45,493 nt of DNA from Thermocaproicibacter sp036844765 (GCA_036844765.1 DAIUFE010000010.1:1-45493), one strand, 5' to 3'. Shown: positions 1 through 6,917, counted from the first letter of the stretch. Made by a program: numbers and translations. The notes: generated by a model not told the origin, from the sequence alone.

Positions 1-989
1 ACCATCACGAGGCTGCTCCCGATATAGGCCAGGATCAGCGTGTTGGCCATGGTCCCCATGATATCCCTGCCGATCGTGAATCCGGATCGCAGCAGATCGC
101 GCCTCGTCACCACCCTTTCGCCCGCGATTTCAAACAGGGAGGACGCGATCGACATCGCCACATCCATCACGCTCCCCAGCGCGCCGATCGTCACCATGGC
201 GAAAACGACGGCCTTCAGGTCCAGCTGCCCCTGGCCGAAGATCTGGATCAGGCGGGAGGATTCGTCGTTATAATACCCGGTCAGCCTCATGATCTTCTCC
301 ATAGAATAGCAGAGGATCCCGGAGAAGACGACGCCCCCCGCGCAACCGACCGCCGCGGCGAGACTTTTCCGGTTCAGGCCCCCCGAAAGGGAAAAGGAAA
401 CTCCTATGATAAAGGCCGAGACGAGGGCGGTCAGAAAGTAAATAGGATACCCGGCCATCATCAGCGGGATATAAACATAGAATAAGGACAGGCAGGTGAG
501 CAGCAGCGACAGGATCGTGCTCAGCCCTTTCCTCCCGCCCAAAAGAAGCAGCAGGAGGACAAAAGCAAAAACGAGGATCGCGATCTGCCCGATCCGGTCG
601 AAGTTCTCAAAAGCCCATGCGGAAGAACCGCCCTCGGAAAGCTTCCCGAGCACCACTCGATCGTTGACTCTGACCATCGGGGGCATGGTCTCGTTATCGC
701 GATACGCGCGCTGTACGGCTTGTACGACGCTGCCCTTCTGTTCCCCCATGGTGAGGGCGGCGTCGAACGTCACGACGCGCACGGAGCCGTCGTCCGGGTC
801 CTCGGCGACGGAATCGATTTTGACGACCTTCGCGAAAACCTGATCCTCCAGCTCGGATTCGTAATCGCTGATGATCAGATTCTTCTGATGCGAGGAGGCG
901 ATGCGATTCCCCGCAAAGAGAAAAACTGCCGAAAGCAAAAGGATGCCGACCGAAATTTTGATGTTCCCGCCGCTCTTTTTACGCTTCAT
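1..989 (-). CDS. YibE/F family membrane protein (3' end outside window)
   Basis: The reading frame is open from an ATG at 989 to the window edge, giving 329 visible residues. A short basic N-terminus (MKRKKSGG) and one membrane segment are followed by about 100 mostly soluble residues, then a run of hydrophobic segments that include a Leu-rich stretch after GQIAILVFAF. This soluble-then-multi-helix layout and the late GRDIMGTMANTLILAYIG motif match the YibE/F family, whose molecular role is unknown. The start at 989 has an AAAGGGTGA-like ribosome site; the ATG 11 bases upstream meets a stop at once. The gene is divergent from the Fur regulator. The family call is firm; no function can be given. 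Confidence 0.85.
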   Translation of the reverse strand, partial: MKRKKSGGNIKISVGILLLSAVFLFAGNRIASSHQKNLIISDYESELEDQVFAKVVKIDSVAEDPDDGSVRVVTFDAALTMGEQKGSVVQAVQRAYRDNETMPPMVRVNDRVVLGKLSEGGSSAWAFENFDRIGQIAILVFAFVLLLLLLGGRKGLSTILSLLLTCLSLFYVYIPLMMAGYPIYFLTALVSAFIIGVSFSLSGGLNRKSLAAAVGCAGGVVFSGILCYSMEKIMRLTGYYNDESSRLIQIFGQGQLDLKAVVFAMVTIGALGSVMDVAMSIASSLFEIAGERVVTRRDLLRSGFTIGRDIMGTMANTLILAYIGSSLVM

Positions 990-1166
990 TTCTGCCCATC
1001 ACCCTTTTCTGCGGCATTTCCAGTGGAACGGTGGAACGCTTTTTGCTTTACCCCCGCCGGAGACGGGAATAAAATCAATTCTCATCGCTCCATCAGCAAC
1101 CGGAATCGCTATAGATATCTATGACGGGCTTGTACGGAATATTCCTCCGCGCCGTTCGGCGCGGTG

Positions 1167-1195
1167 TTGACAGAAGCCGGTTTGCGAAATATAAT
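1167..1195 (+). promoter_or_regulatory. Sigma-A promoter of the Fur-CobW operon
   Basis: TTGACA at 1167-1172 and TATAAT at 1190-1195 are separated by 17 bases, a perfect consensus promoter. Transcription should start near 1202, directly upstream of the Fur-family gene. Confidence 0.85.
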
Positions 1196-1200
1196 GATAT

Positions 1201-1219
1201 GCAAATGGGTATCGTTTTC
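1201..1219. promoter_or_regulatory. Candidate Fur-family operator
   Basis: The 19 bases read on the minus strand match the classical GATAATGATAATCATTATC Fur box at 13 of 19 positions (my count). The site covers the predicted transcription start just after the -10 box, where a bound repressor would block the promoter. Autoregulation by the Fur-family product is inferred. Confidence 0.45.
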
Positions 1220-1236
1220 ATGCAGGGGGTGATTTC

Positions 1237-1683
1237 TTGAAGGACGGCATCGACCGCCGCGAAGATCTCAAGCGAAAAGGGCTGAAAAACACAAAGCGCA
1301 GGGCGGCGATCCTCGGGATCCTGGAGCGGCAGCCTCTGCCGATCACGGCCGAGCAGATTTTCATGAAGCTGGGCCGGCAGGAGGTACCGACCAGCCTGTC
1401 GACGGTCTACAGAGAGCTGGACAGTCTGGAGAACAGCGGCCTGGTGTCCAAAATGAAGATCAGCGACAGCAGCAAAGCCCTTTACGAATATAACCGGATG
1501 ATTCACAAGCATTACCTGATCTGCCTGGGCTGCAAAAAAATGATTGAGATCGACGCGTGCCCCCTCAAATCCTTTGAGGAAAAACTGGAGGAGCAGACGC
1601 ATTTCACGATTACGGACCATAAGCTGGACCTTTACGGCTACTGCCCGGAATGCCGGGCGAAGGGCCTGCCCAAAAAGGCGTAG
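1237..1683 (+). CDS. Fur-family metal-dependent repressor, probably Zur
   Basis: A 148-residue Fur/Zur/PerR-type regulator. The N-terminal winged helix (about residues 12-80) contains the family signature TSLSTVYRELDSLENSGLV. The C-terminal dimerisation half has HKHYLICLGC and CPECR, the paired CxxC structural zinc site. It starts at TTG 1237, preceded by GGGGGTGA at good spacing. It is followed after 43 bases by a CobW-type GTPase with a histidine-rich loop; in Bacillus such GTPases are Zur targets, so a zinc sensor is more likely than an iron or peroxide sensor. That specificity is inference. A perfect sigma-A promoter with an overlapping Fur-like box lies just upstream and suggests autorepression. 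Confidence 0.9.
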   Translation: MKDGIDRREDLKRKGLKNTKRRAAILGILERQPLPITAEQIFMKLGRQEVPTSLSTVYRELDSLENSGLVSKMKISDSSKALYEYNRMIHKHYLICLGCKKMIEIDACPLKSFEEKLEEQTHFTITDHKLDLYGYCPECRAKGLPKKA

Positions 1684-1726
1684 ATCTCCCTTCGGGACGA
1701 TTGAAAAATAGATGTCAGGTGGTATT

Positions 1727-2704
1727 GTGGCTGTAAAAATAGATATCGTATCGGGTTTTCTGGGCGCGGGGAAAACGACGCTGATCAAAAAGCTGCTCGA
1801 AGGCAAGCCTTCCCCGGAGAAAATCGTGATCATCGAAAACGAGTTCGGCAGCGTGGGGATCGACGGGCGGCTGCTGAGGAACACCGGCGTTTCGGTCCGG
1901 GAAATCAATTCCGGCTGCATCTGCTGCACGCTTGCGGGGGATTTCAGCGCCGCCCTGAAGGACGTGATCCGGAAATACCGGCCGGACCGGGTCATGATCG
2001 AGCCCTCCGGGGTGGGGAAGCTGTCGGATATCCTGGATTCCTGCCGGCGCGTCATGGCGCGGCAGGACGGCAAATTCGGAATGTGCGCCGCCGTGGTCGA
2101 TGTGAAAAAATATGCGATGTATGAAAAGAACTTCGCGGAATTCTTCCTGGATCAGATCAAAAGCGCGAAGACCATCCTTCTGAGTCGGACGCAGAAAGCT
2201 TCCCCCGAGTTGCTGGACGGCACCGTGAGAAGCATTCAAAAACAGAATCCGGACGCGGCGATCGTCACGACGCCGTGGGACCGGCTCAGCGCGGAAAAAA
2301 TCTTATCGGTCGCGCAAAAAGGGGCGGAGCGGCTGATAGACAAAAACCAGCTCTCCGAGGAGCCGCTTTTCGACGAGAACGGCTGCGGCAGAGATCATGA
2401 CCATGAACATGAACACGGGCACCACCATCATGCAGGGGAAGCTTTTGAATCCTGGGGCGTCGAAACGCCGAAAGTGTTTGAATCCGGCAGGATCGGCGAG
2501 TCGCTGCGGAAGCTTGCACAATTCGGAACGGTGCTGCGGGCGGAGGGCATCGTGCCGGTCGAGGGCGGCAAGTGGGTCCAGTTCGATTATGTCCCCGGCG
2601 AAGCCTCCCAGGCAGAGACCTCCGCGGATTACACCGGGCGCATCTGCGTGATCGGTCGGGACTTGGATAAAGTCGGGCTGGCGTCTCTATTTGAAGTCGC
2701 GTAA
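1727..2704 (+). CDS. CobW/COG0523-family metal-associated GTPase
   Basis: A G3E-family GTPase of the CobW/ZigA/YciC group, thought to deliver metal ions to client proteins. It has the Walker A motif GFLGAGKTT near the N-terminus, ENEFGSVGIDG, the family metal site GCICCTL (CxCC) and a histidine/aspartate-rich loop DHDHEHEHGHHHH before the C-terminal CobW_C domain. The usual NKxD guanine motif is replaced by SRTQ, which may alter nucleotide specificity. The GTG at 1727 is chosen as start because AGGTGG lies four bases upstream; an in-frame ATG at 1712 has no ribosome site. It shares the promoter of the Fur-family gene, so it is probably derepressed when zinc is low. Confidence 0.88.
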   Translation: MAVKIDIVSGFLGAGKTTLIKKLLEGKPSPEKIVIIENEFGSVGIDGRLLRNTGVSVREINSGCICCTLAGDFSAALKDVIRKYRPDRVMIEPSGVGKLSDILDSCRRVMARQDGKFGMCAAVVDVKKYAMYEKNFAEFFLDQIKSAKTILLSRTQKASPELLDGTVRSIQKQNPDAAIVTTPWDRLSAEKILSVAQKGAERLIDKNQLSEEPLFDENGCGRDHDHEHEHGHHHHAGEAFESWGVETPKVFESGRIGESLRKLAQFGTVLRAEGIVPVEGGKWVQFDYVPGEASQAETSADYTGRICVIGRDLDKVGLASLFEVA

Positions 2705-2903
2705 TCTTCCGCTGCATAATAGTCATCCATTAGCATAGCCGGGAGCTCTTCATATTCGGGCAAAACCCTGTTTTACTGGCAACGCCTCAAGGCGCTCGGG
2801 GCTTTTTTACGCTTGCAACAGTCCCTCTCACCCCCTGCCCCCTCCCGCACACAAAGCAGAACAAAATATCGAAAGCAATTCGGTGCGGAAGGGGGATCGA
2901 TAC

Positions 2904-2926
2904 GGGAGGGGGCTGCGCCCCCTCCC
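2904..2926. repeat. Perfect GC-rich palindrome
   Basis: GGGAGGGGGC at 2904-2913 and GCCCCCTCCC at 2917-2926 form a 10-bp perfect stem with a TGC loop. There is no T-run, so it is not a normal terminator. It looks like a dispersed REP-type element, but only one copy is in the window. Confidence 0.5.
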
Positions 2927-3042
2927 TGCCAAAGCCCTTCTCGTTTCATGGAAGCTGCCTATTTTTGCTTTGAAAGCGAAACGGAAGAATTATGGTAAGG
3001 TTTAGCTTACATTTTTGTTCAACGCTAAAGCTCTTCTGAACA

Positions 3043-3064
3043 CCCCGGCATAGCCGGGGGTTTT
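3043..3064 (+). terminator. Rho-independent terminator
   Basis: CCCCGGC (3043-3049), loop ATA, GCCGGGG (3053-3059), then GTTTT. The 7-bp GC stem and T-run fit a terminator on the plus strand, just outside the element's left repeat. Confidence 0.65.
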
Positions 3065-3100
3065 CGCACTACGAATAAAAAAAGCCGCACGGCAAAGCCC

Positions 3101-3175
3101 AAAAATGGCTTAACCATGCGGTTTTTCGCTTGGAGCTACTGGTCCGGCTCGAACGGACGACCTGCGCATTACGAA
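3101..3175. repeat. attL: 75-bp direct repeat with tRNA-Thr 3' half
   Basis: Identical to 11660-11734. It carries the tRNA-Thr sequence from the anticodon loop to the 3' CCA (minus strand) plus half of the tRNA terminator. The tRNA 5' half is missing here, so this copy is not a functional tRNA. Similarity continues to 3078 with two mismatches (3093 and 3100). Confidence 0.93.
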
Positions 3176-3274
3176 AGCCTTTTTACTGTTTCCCGCACGT
3201 TCCGCAACATGCCAGAACATGGCTCTACAGGCCGGTTTCCAGCGTTTCGCCTTTCCGCTCGTTCCCGCTGTTTA

Positions 3275-3321
3275 CTTGACAAAACGGCACTTTCTTGACG
3301 AAAACTTGACCATTTCTTGAC
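3275..3321. promoter_or_regulatory. Candidate left-arm integrase sites (CTTGAC x4)
   Basis: CTTGAC occurs at 3275, 3294, 3305 and 3316; the last three are spaced exactly 11 bp. The same motif in an 11-bp pair lies at 11600-11616 near the other end. Short repeats inside both ends, in helical phase, are typical of arm-type sites bound by the integrase N-terminal domain. I see nothing else in 3176-3371. Confidence 0.55.
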
Positions 3322-3371
3322 CACGAAAACGGCCTCTCGGGAGCGGCGGATCACGGGCTTTTTGCACTCGT

Positions 3372-3653
3372 CTATTGTCCCTCGCGCGCCGTCCGGGACC
3401 GGCTATAAACTGCCTTGCCCCTTCTGCGCTGCCGCTCGCTGCGGACGCCGGAAACGTACCCGGCCATGTATAGGGCGGCGCAGGCCCACATCCTGCAAAC
3501 CTGCGAGCATTCGCGTTCTGTGTAGACCGGGTCTTCTTCCTTGTCGGCCATAAAGCACTCGAACATCTTCCATGCCTTCGCCGCGTCATCAGTACTTAAC
3601 TGGTTTCCAAGCGTTAAGAACTCGCTGATATCGAGCTTTACCGGCATGTTCAT
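3372..3653 (-). CDS. Hypothetical element protein
   Basis: A 93-residue protein with no recognised family. It contains a helical, Cys-containing middle (ERECSQVCRMWACAALYMAGYVSG) and a basic Arg-rich tail. Its ATG overlaps the stop of the upstream gene as ATGA, and GAAGGGG precedes it, so translation is probably coupled. It is the last gene of the leftward HIRAN operon. No function is assigned. Confidence 0.6.
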   Translation of the reverse strand: MNMPVKLDISEFLTLGNQLSTDDAAKAWKMFECFMADKEEDPVYTERECSQVCRMWACAALYMAGYVSGVRSERQRRRGKAVYSRSRTAREGQ

Positions 3654-3928
3654 GATTTTGCCCCTTCTTTCGCTTTTTGTGCTGCCTGTTTCTTCGCGGT
3701 AGGCAGACGACCAATCGCCTCATCCTCCGGCTGTCTGATTTCCTGCACTGCTTCCTCCAGCCGGCTGCTGATATCGGCCAGACTGCCCGCCAAAACGGAA
3801 ACAGCGGCTCCCTGCTCTGTGTCTGCCATGGCATGGGCCAGCGCAGAAGCAAGCTGCATGACGCCGAAGACGTCGTCCGAGGCCTCTTCCAGAGCGTCGA
3901 GCTTCTCAAAAACACCTTTTTTGCTCAT
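3650..3928 (-). CDS. Hypothetical helical element protein
   Basis: A 92-residue, largely helical protein with an acidic middle and a Lys/Ala-rich C-terminus (KKQAAQKAKEGAKS). The ATG at 3928 is chosen because AAAGGAAGG lies upstream at good spacing; the open frame extends further but without a ribosome site. Its stop overlaps the start of the next gene by four bases. It belongs to the same leftward operon as the HIRAN protein. I do not recognise the family. Confidence 0.6.
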   Translation of the reverse strand: MSKKGVFEKLDALEEASDDVFGVMQLASALAHAMADTEQGAAVSVLAGSLADISSRLEEAVQEIRQPEDEAIGRLPTAKKQAAQKAKEGAKS

Positions 3929-3959
3929 TTCGCTTTCCTTCCTTTCAAATCGTTTTTGT

Positions 3960-4406
3960 TCATGCACCCAGCGGGACCGCCGCGAGCTTCACCCGGACCG
4001 CCATGCCGAAGCTCATGCCCGGCAGGTACCCGCCCAGCACCCCGCCGAATCCGCCGCGGATTGCCTTCCCGGCGTCCATCAGCGGCGCCAGCACGGCGGC
4101 AACCGGGCGGCCCAGGTAGCCCATCTTGTAGCTTCCGCGTCCCCGGACCGCCGCCACAACTGCCACCGCGTTCGCATCGTACAGATTCCCCGGCTCGCGC
4201 TCGAGGCGGATGGAAACGTCCTTCGGGTCGTAGCGGAGGAGGTGCTGCAGGGCGGCCTGACGGCGCCCCACAGTGACGCCCCGTACCTTGACCGCCGCGC
4301 CCTGCTTCTCCATGGCCCATGCAAAAATGAACGCCCGGGAGCGGGAATACCCGGCCTTGTGAAGCCGGTTCGCGGCTCGGCAGATAATCCGCAAATTGTA
4401 TTTCAT
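3960..4406 (-). CDS. HIRAN-domain protein
   Basis: A 148-residue protein. Residues 1-35 form a short helical module (RAANRLHKAGYSRSRAFIFAWAMEK) of a type seen in mobile-element proteins. From about residue 38 there is a HIRAN domain: VRGVTVGRRQAAL, REPGNLYDANAVAVV and MGYLGRPVAAVLAPLMDAG. HIRAN domains bind DNA ends or damaged DNA and are often fused to helicases; here the domain stands almost alone. The ATG at 4406 has GGAGG nine bases upstream. It is the first gene of a leftward operon behind TTTACA-N17-TAGAAT. A role in element DNA maintenance or phage interplay is possible but unproven. Confidence 0.75.
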   Translation of the reverse strand: MKYNLRIICRAANRLHKAGYSRSRAFIFAWAMEKQGAAVKVRGVTVGRRQAALQHLLRYDPKDVSIRLEREPGNLYDANAVAVVAAVRGRGSYKMGYLGRPVAAVLAPLMDAGKAIRGGFGGVLGGYLPGMSFGMAVRVKLAAVPLGA

Positions 4407-4442
4407 AACTTTCGGCCTCCATTTCTTTAACTTTCTGAATAT

Positions 4443-4471
4443 ATTCTATCACTTATTGAAGACGGTGTAAA
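4443..4471 (-). promoter_or_regulatory. Leftward promoter of the HIRAN operon
   Basis: Read on the minus strand, TTTACA (4471-4466) and TAGAAT (4448-4443) are 17 bases apart. The promoter is divergent from the one at 4514-4542. Confidence 0.7.
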
Positions 4472-4508
4472 TAGTTTTATAAACATTTTCTTTACTTATT
4501 TGAAGATA
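4451..4508. promoter_or_regulatory. Repeated candidate operator in divergent switch
   Basis: ACTTATTGAAGA (from 4451) and ACTTATTTGAAGA (from 4494) are near-identical direct repeats. One lies within the spacer of the leftward promoter and the other just before the rightward -35. The adjacent XRE protein is the natural candidate ligand; binding is inferred. Confidence 0.4.
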
Positions 4509-4513
4509 ATGTA

Positions 4514-4542
4514 TTGACATATGAAGAAATCAAGTCTATAAT
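4514..4542 (+). promoter_or_regulatory. Rightward promoter of the XRE/HTH pair
   Basis: TTGACA at 4514-4519 and TATAAT at 4537-4542 with a 17-base spacer form a full-consensus promoter for the plus-strand genes at 4569 and 4787. Confidence 0.8.
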
Positions 4543-4568
4543 GAAAGTTAAAGAGAAGAGGGGATAAA

Positions 4569-4790
4569 ATGGGCATGAAATACAACGGCCTCTGGAAACT
4601 TTTGATTGATCGAGGAATGACGAAAGAGGACCTGCGTATCAAAATTGGCGCCTCCCCTGCAACAATCGCGAAAATGGGGAAGGGGGAAAAGGTTTCCCTC
4701 GACGTGATAGAGCGGATTTGCGCCGTTCTTCACTGCCAACCGGGCGATATTCTGGAGTATGTGCCCGACGTCGGAAGGGAGCACGAATGA
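4569..4790 (+). CDS. XRE/Cro-type helix-turn-helix regulator
   Basis: A 73-residue single-domain HTH protein of the YozG/Cro type: LWKLLIDRGMTKEDLRIKIG, ASPATIAKMGKGEKVSLDVIERICAVLHCQPGDILEY. This is the standard four-to-five-helix XRE fold with the recognition helix around ASPATIAKMGK. The ATG at 4569 follows AGAGGGG at proper spacing; a second ATG two codons on is possible. It is transcribed from a consensus promoter, divergent from the HIRAN operon, and its stop overlaps the next start (ATGA). It probably controls the divergent region through the ACTTATT repeats. Confidence 0.85.
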   Translation: MGMKYNGLWKLLIDRGMTKEDLRIKIGASPATIAKMGKGEKVSLDVIERICAVLHCQPGDILEYVPDVGREHE

Positions 4791-5005
4791 AAACCATCAC
4801 GTCGTTGGCCTACTGCCCGGCCTGCCTGACGCTCAAGCAGTGCGCGCCGCTGCTGCACTGCACCACGGCGAGGCTCCGACAGCTGATAGCGGACGGGAAT
4901 TTCCCGGCGCACCGGCCGCCGGGGCGGAAAATCTACCTGGTCGACAAGCGCGACCTTTCCGCCTACATAGCGGGAATGTGGCGTCCGAGGCCGCCGGCAG
5001 AATAA
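4787..5005 (+). CDS. Excisionase/MerR-like HTH protein
   Basis: A 72-residue protein with an N-terminal CPAC pair, then an excisionase-type winged HTH: LTLKQCAPLLHCTTARLRQLIADGNFPAHRPPGRKIYLVDKRDLSAYI. The motif resembles the HTH_17 family used by recombination directionality factors and small regulators. It overlaps the XRE gene by four bases and has AAGGGAG upstream, so the two are co-translated. A second Xis-like protein is encoded at 8898-9161; this one could be a directionality factor or simply a regulator. Confidence 0.75.
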   Translation: MKTITSLAYCPACLTLKQCAPLLHCTTARLRQLIADGNFPAHRPPGRKIYLVDKRDLSAYIAGMWRPRPPAE

Positions 5006-5072
5006 TCCGCCCGTATTTTCTCGCGCGCAGGGGAAAGGTGGTCCGGTAGCGGTTCAGGGCAGACAATAAAGG

Positions 5073-5103
5073 GGGCGCGGTGAAACATCCGCGCCCTGTC
5101 TTT
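5073..5103. terminator. Bidirectional terminator between convergent genes
   Basis: GGGCGCGG (5073-5080), an 8-base loop and CCGCGCCC (5089-5096) form a perfect stem. It is followed by TGTCTTTTATT on the plus strand and by CCTTTATTG on the minus strand. It sits between the plus-strand HTH gene and the minus-strand sigma factor. Confidence 0.75.
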
Positions 5104-5921
5104 TATTCCTTCTCGGCCCGTTCTTCCGCCCGCTCCACCAGCCGCTCCTCCACGCTGCCGCGCCGCTTCCACGCGCCCCAGCCCGTCCCCTCATACGCCG
5201 CGCCATAGTCCACCGCGAAGGGGCGCAGCCGCCGCAGGACGGCCGGGCGGCGGAGATGCTGGAGCGCATTCATTTCGATCTGCCGTACGCGTTCCGCGTC
5301 GAGGCCGAAAAGCCGGCCGATCTGCGCCCGTGTCAGGTCCTCATAATAGCGTGACGTGACGGTCCGCCGCTCCGTCGGCGTCAGCGTTTCCAGCGCCTCC
5401 TGCATGGCGGCGTGAAGCTGCTGCCGGTATAGTTTAACGTCCGCGCCCTCAAACGCCGCCTGCGCGGCCGCAGAGGGCAGCAGGTCCAGCATGGTCGCGG
5501 CGTCTCCCTCATCATTGAGCGGTAGCGGTTCATCCAGCCGCTTCGCGTCGTTCAGCAGGCGGGCGGAGCGCCCCCCTCGGAAGCCCAGCAGGGCGTTGAA
5601 ACGGTCCCGAAGGTGAAGGGGCAGGTAGGACGTGAACCGCCAGCCTTTCGCCGGGTCGTAGTCCCGAGCGGCATCGCACACGGCGAAGTACGATTCCTGC
5701 CGGAGGTCGTCCGGCTCCACGCCCGCGGACGCGCACGCGGCCCGGTGCTGGACGAAAAAGCGGGAAGCGAAACCATATACCAGACGCTGAACCCCGCGCC
5801 ACAGCGGCCCAGCGGCCGCGAAATCGCCTTTCTGGACGCGCAAAGCGAGCGCCTCGTTCCCGGCGCCCGCCCCATTGCCGGCTTCGCCGCCGGCCTTTGG
5901 CCCGTTAATCTGTTCTGACAT
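5103..5921 (-). CDS. Sigma-70-family RNA polymerase sigma factor of the element
   Basis: A 272-residue sigma-70-like protein. Region 2 is visible as DDLRQESYFAVCDAARDYDPAKGWRF followed by TSYLPLHLRDRFNALLG. Region 4 is LTPTERRTVTSRYYEDLTRAQIGRLF with the recognition helix AERVRQIEMNALQHLRRP. The N-terminus is a Gly/Ala-rich linker and the C-terminus is charged. ATG 5921 follows GGAGGC at six bases. Small integrative elements and phages of Clostridia encode such factors for transcribing late or transfer genes; here the target promoters are unknown. It is last in the leftward block that starts with the replication genes. Confidence 0.85.
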   Translation of the reverse strand: MSEQINGPKAGGEAGNGAGAGNEALALRVQKGDFAAAGPLWRGVQRLVYGFASRFFVQHRAACASAGVEPDDLRQESYFAVCDAARDYDPAKGWRFTSYLPLHLRDRFNALLGFRGGRSARLLNDAKRLDEPLPLNDEGDAATMLDLLPSAAAQAAFEGADVKLYRQQLHAAMQEALETLTPTERRTVTSRYYEDLTRAQIGRLFGLDAERVRQIEMNALQHLRRPAVLRRLRPFAVDYGAAYEGTGWGAWKRRGSVEERLVERAEERAEKE

Positions 5922-5963
5922 TGAAGCGCCTCCCCGGATATGGTATAGTAAAAGTGGTGGAAT

Positions 5964-5987
5964 GCCGCTCTCCGGGGCGGCTTTTTG
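5964..5987 (+). terminator. Terminator-like hairpin upstream of the sigma gene
   Basis: GCCGC (5964-5968) and GCGGC (5977-5981) followed by TTTTTG. The T-run is on the plus strand, opposite to the sigma gene, so it would stop antisense transcription. Confidence 0.4.
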
Positions 5988-6004
5988 TATTCTTGGTGGG
6001 GGAT

Positions 6005-6235
6005 TTATTTATTCACGTAACGAAACGTGTTGAAATTTTCCATTTTTCTGCGGAAAATCTTCGGGCCTTCCGCGCCCCGCTCCGGGTTTTGTCCCGGTAG
6101 TACCTTCTCCAACCGCCGCGGTTCGGAACCGCTCCCGCCGGTAGCCCCCTTGCATAGCAGCTGTACCGCTGTATCTCTTATGTGATATCGGCCTCCTACT
6201 CTGGTGAATGGCGCGAGGAAGCTCTGCCTCGTCAG
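6005..6235 (-). CDS. Possible small element gene with CTG start
   Basis: A 76-residue open frame with protein-like composition (SFLAPFTRVGGRYHIRDTA, then a basic tail ending FNTFRYVNK). No ATG, GTG or TTG is well placed; a CTG at 6235 overlaps the stop of the upstream gene as CTGA, the position where ATGA couplings occur elsewhere in this element. A competing frame on the same strand (6009-6380) reads less like protein. It could be a real gene with a rare start, a decayed gene or chance. The stretch to the sigma gene at 5921 holds only a hairpin. Confidence 0.35.
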   Translation of the reverse strand: MTRQSFLAPFTRVGGRYHIRDTAVQLLCKGATGGSGSEPRRLEKVLPGQNPERGAEGPKIFRRKMENFNTFRYVNK

Positions 6236-6468
6236 GCGCGGCCGATGTTGTTCTTTCCATCAGCCAGGACAGCGGGGATATCGTCCTCCAGGGCGTTCGC
6301 CGCGCCGGCCGCGGCCTTGCCCGCCTGCACCAGCGCACACTCATTATCAGGGCTGCCGCAGAACCACGCGCACCGGTCACCGAAGCAGGGAGTGAGGAGG
6401 CCTTCCCGATGAACGCCGGAGGCGATCGACAGTAACGGGCAAATCCTGGCTTTATTCACACCAGACAT
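6232..6468 (-). CDS. Small cysteine-rich element protein
   Basis: A 78-residue protein with a regular Cys pattern: RICPLLSIASG, LTPCFGDRCAWFCGSPDNECALVQAGKAA. Short proteins with a CPLL...C..C.W/FC..NECA layout are frequent in clostridial phages and integrative elements, but their function is unknown; the Cys may bind a metal. It overlaps the upstream gene by 13 bases, consistent with one polycistronic leftward message. Confidence 0.65.
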   Translation of the reverse strand: MSGVNKARICPLLSIASGVHREGLLTPCFGDRCAWFCGSPDNECALVQAGKAAAGAANALEDDIPAVLADGKNNIGRA

Positions 6469-6917
6469 TGCAGTTCACCTTCTCTCGCTTGGCCTTGCCG
6501 GCCTTGCCGCCGGCCGGTCTGCCTGCCGCTTTGTCTGCTGCTCTGTGTGCCGGACAGGAAAACTATCGGGAGCCAGTGAGGCGTCTTATAAGTGTAATGC
6601 TTTCTCACTGCCTGGGGCAGCCGCAGCCCACCGCCGCTAAGGAGAATGTGCAATAGTGTTGCTCGAATCGCGGTCACGGTTCCCGCGGCGGCCATTCCAC
6701 ACACGAAGTCCGCTGCCTCCCGGCTCCATCCCGCCCAATATACGATATGGGGATTCGTGGGATATGCGATACTTTTATCCCCCTTGTAGGGAATACCGTG
6801 CTTCTCGAACAGACCTTGAAGCTCGGGGAAAGAGGCAAACCCATTCTCCCGTATGTAGTCAAGGACAAGTCTCCGCGCTTTTGCAGCGGGGAAAGTAACT
6901 GCTGCGTTTGTTCCCAT
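6456..6917 (-). CDS. Hypothetical element protein next to origin
   Basis: About 153 residues. The N-terminal part (KARRLVLDYIRENGFASFPELQGLFEKHGI) looks like a winged-helix module, followed by NPHIVYWAGWSREAADFV and a segment ending YKTPHWLPIVFLSG. The tail is Arg/Gln-rich low complexity. ATG 6917 is preferred because AAGAAGG lies upstream; an ATG at 6938 has only a weak site. It lies immediately downstream of the putative origin. I cannot name a family with confidence; replication accessory or regulatory functions are plausible. Confidence 0.6.
   Translation of the reverse strand: MGTNAAVTFPAAKARRLVLDYIRENGFASFPELQGLFEKHGIPYKGDKSIAYPTNPHIVYWAGWSREAADFVCGMAAAGTVTAIRATLLHILLSGGGLRLPQAVRKHYTYKTPHWLPIVFLSGTQSSRQSGRQTGRRQGRQGQAREGELQCLV

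Larger units (their letters stand above)
2705..3077. other. Intergenic stretch without a convincing gene
   Basis: Between the CobW gene and the left end of the integrative element I see no credible gene. The stretch holds a possible weak terminator (cgcctcaaggcg followed by T's near 2808), a GC-rich palindrome (2904-2926) and a clear terminator hairpin (3043-3064). Short open frames here have composition unlike the neighbours. Confidence 0.6.

Noticed and set aside
2813..2998. Small gene between CobW and the element
   Set aside because: No ribosome site, composition driven by the GC palindrome, and no recognisable protein pattern.
3101..3175. Second functional tRNA-Thr
   Set aside because: Only the half from the anticodon loop to the 3' end is present; acceptor and D-arm partners are missing.
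3925..4452. Alternative leftward frame over the HIRAN gene
   Set aside because: Gly/Arg/Pro-rich shadow sequence, whereas the other frame has a clear domain and ribosome site.
6009..6380. Alternative leftward frame overlapping the Cys-rich protein
   Set aside because: Low-complexity Arg/Thr-rich composition; the Cys-rich frame has a regular motif and coupled overlap.
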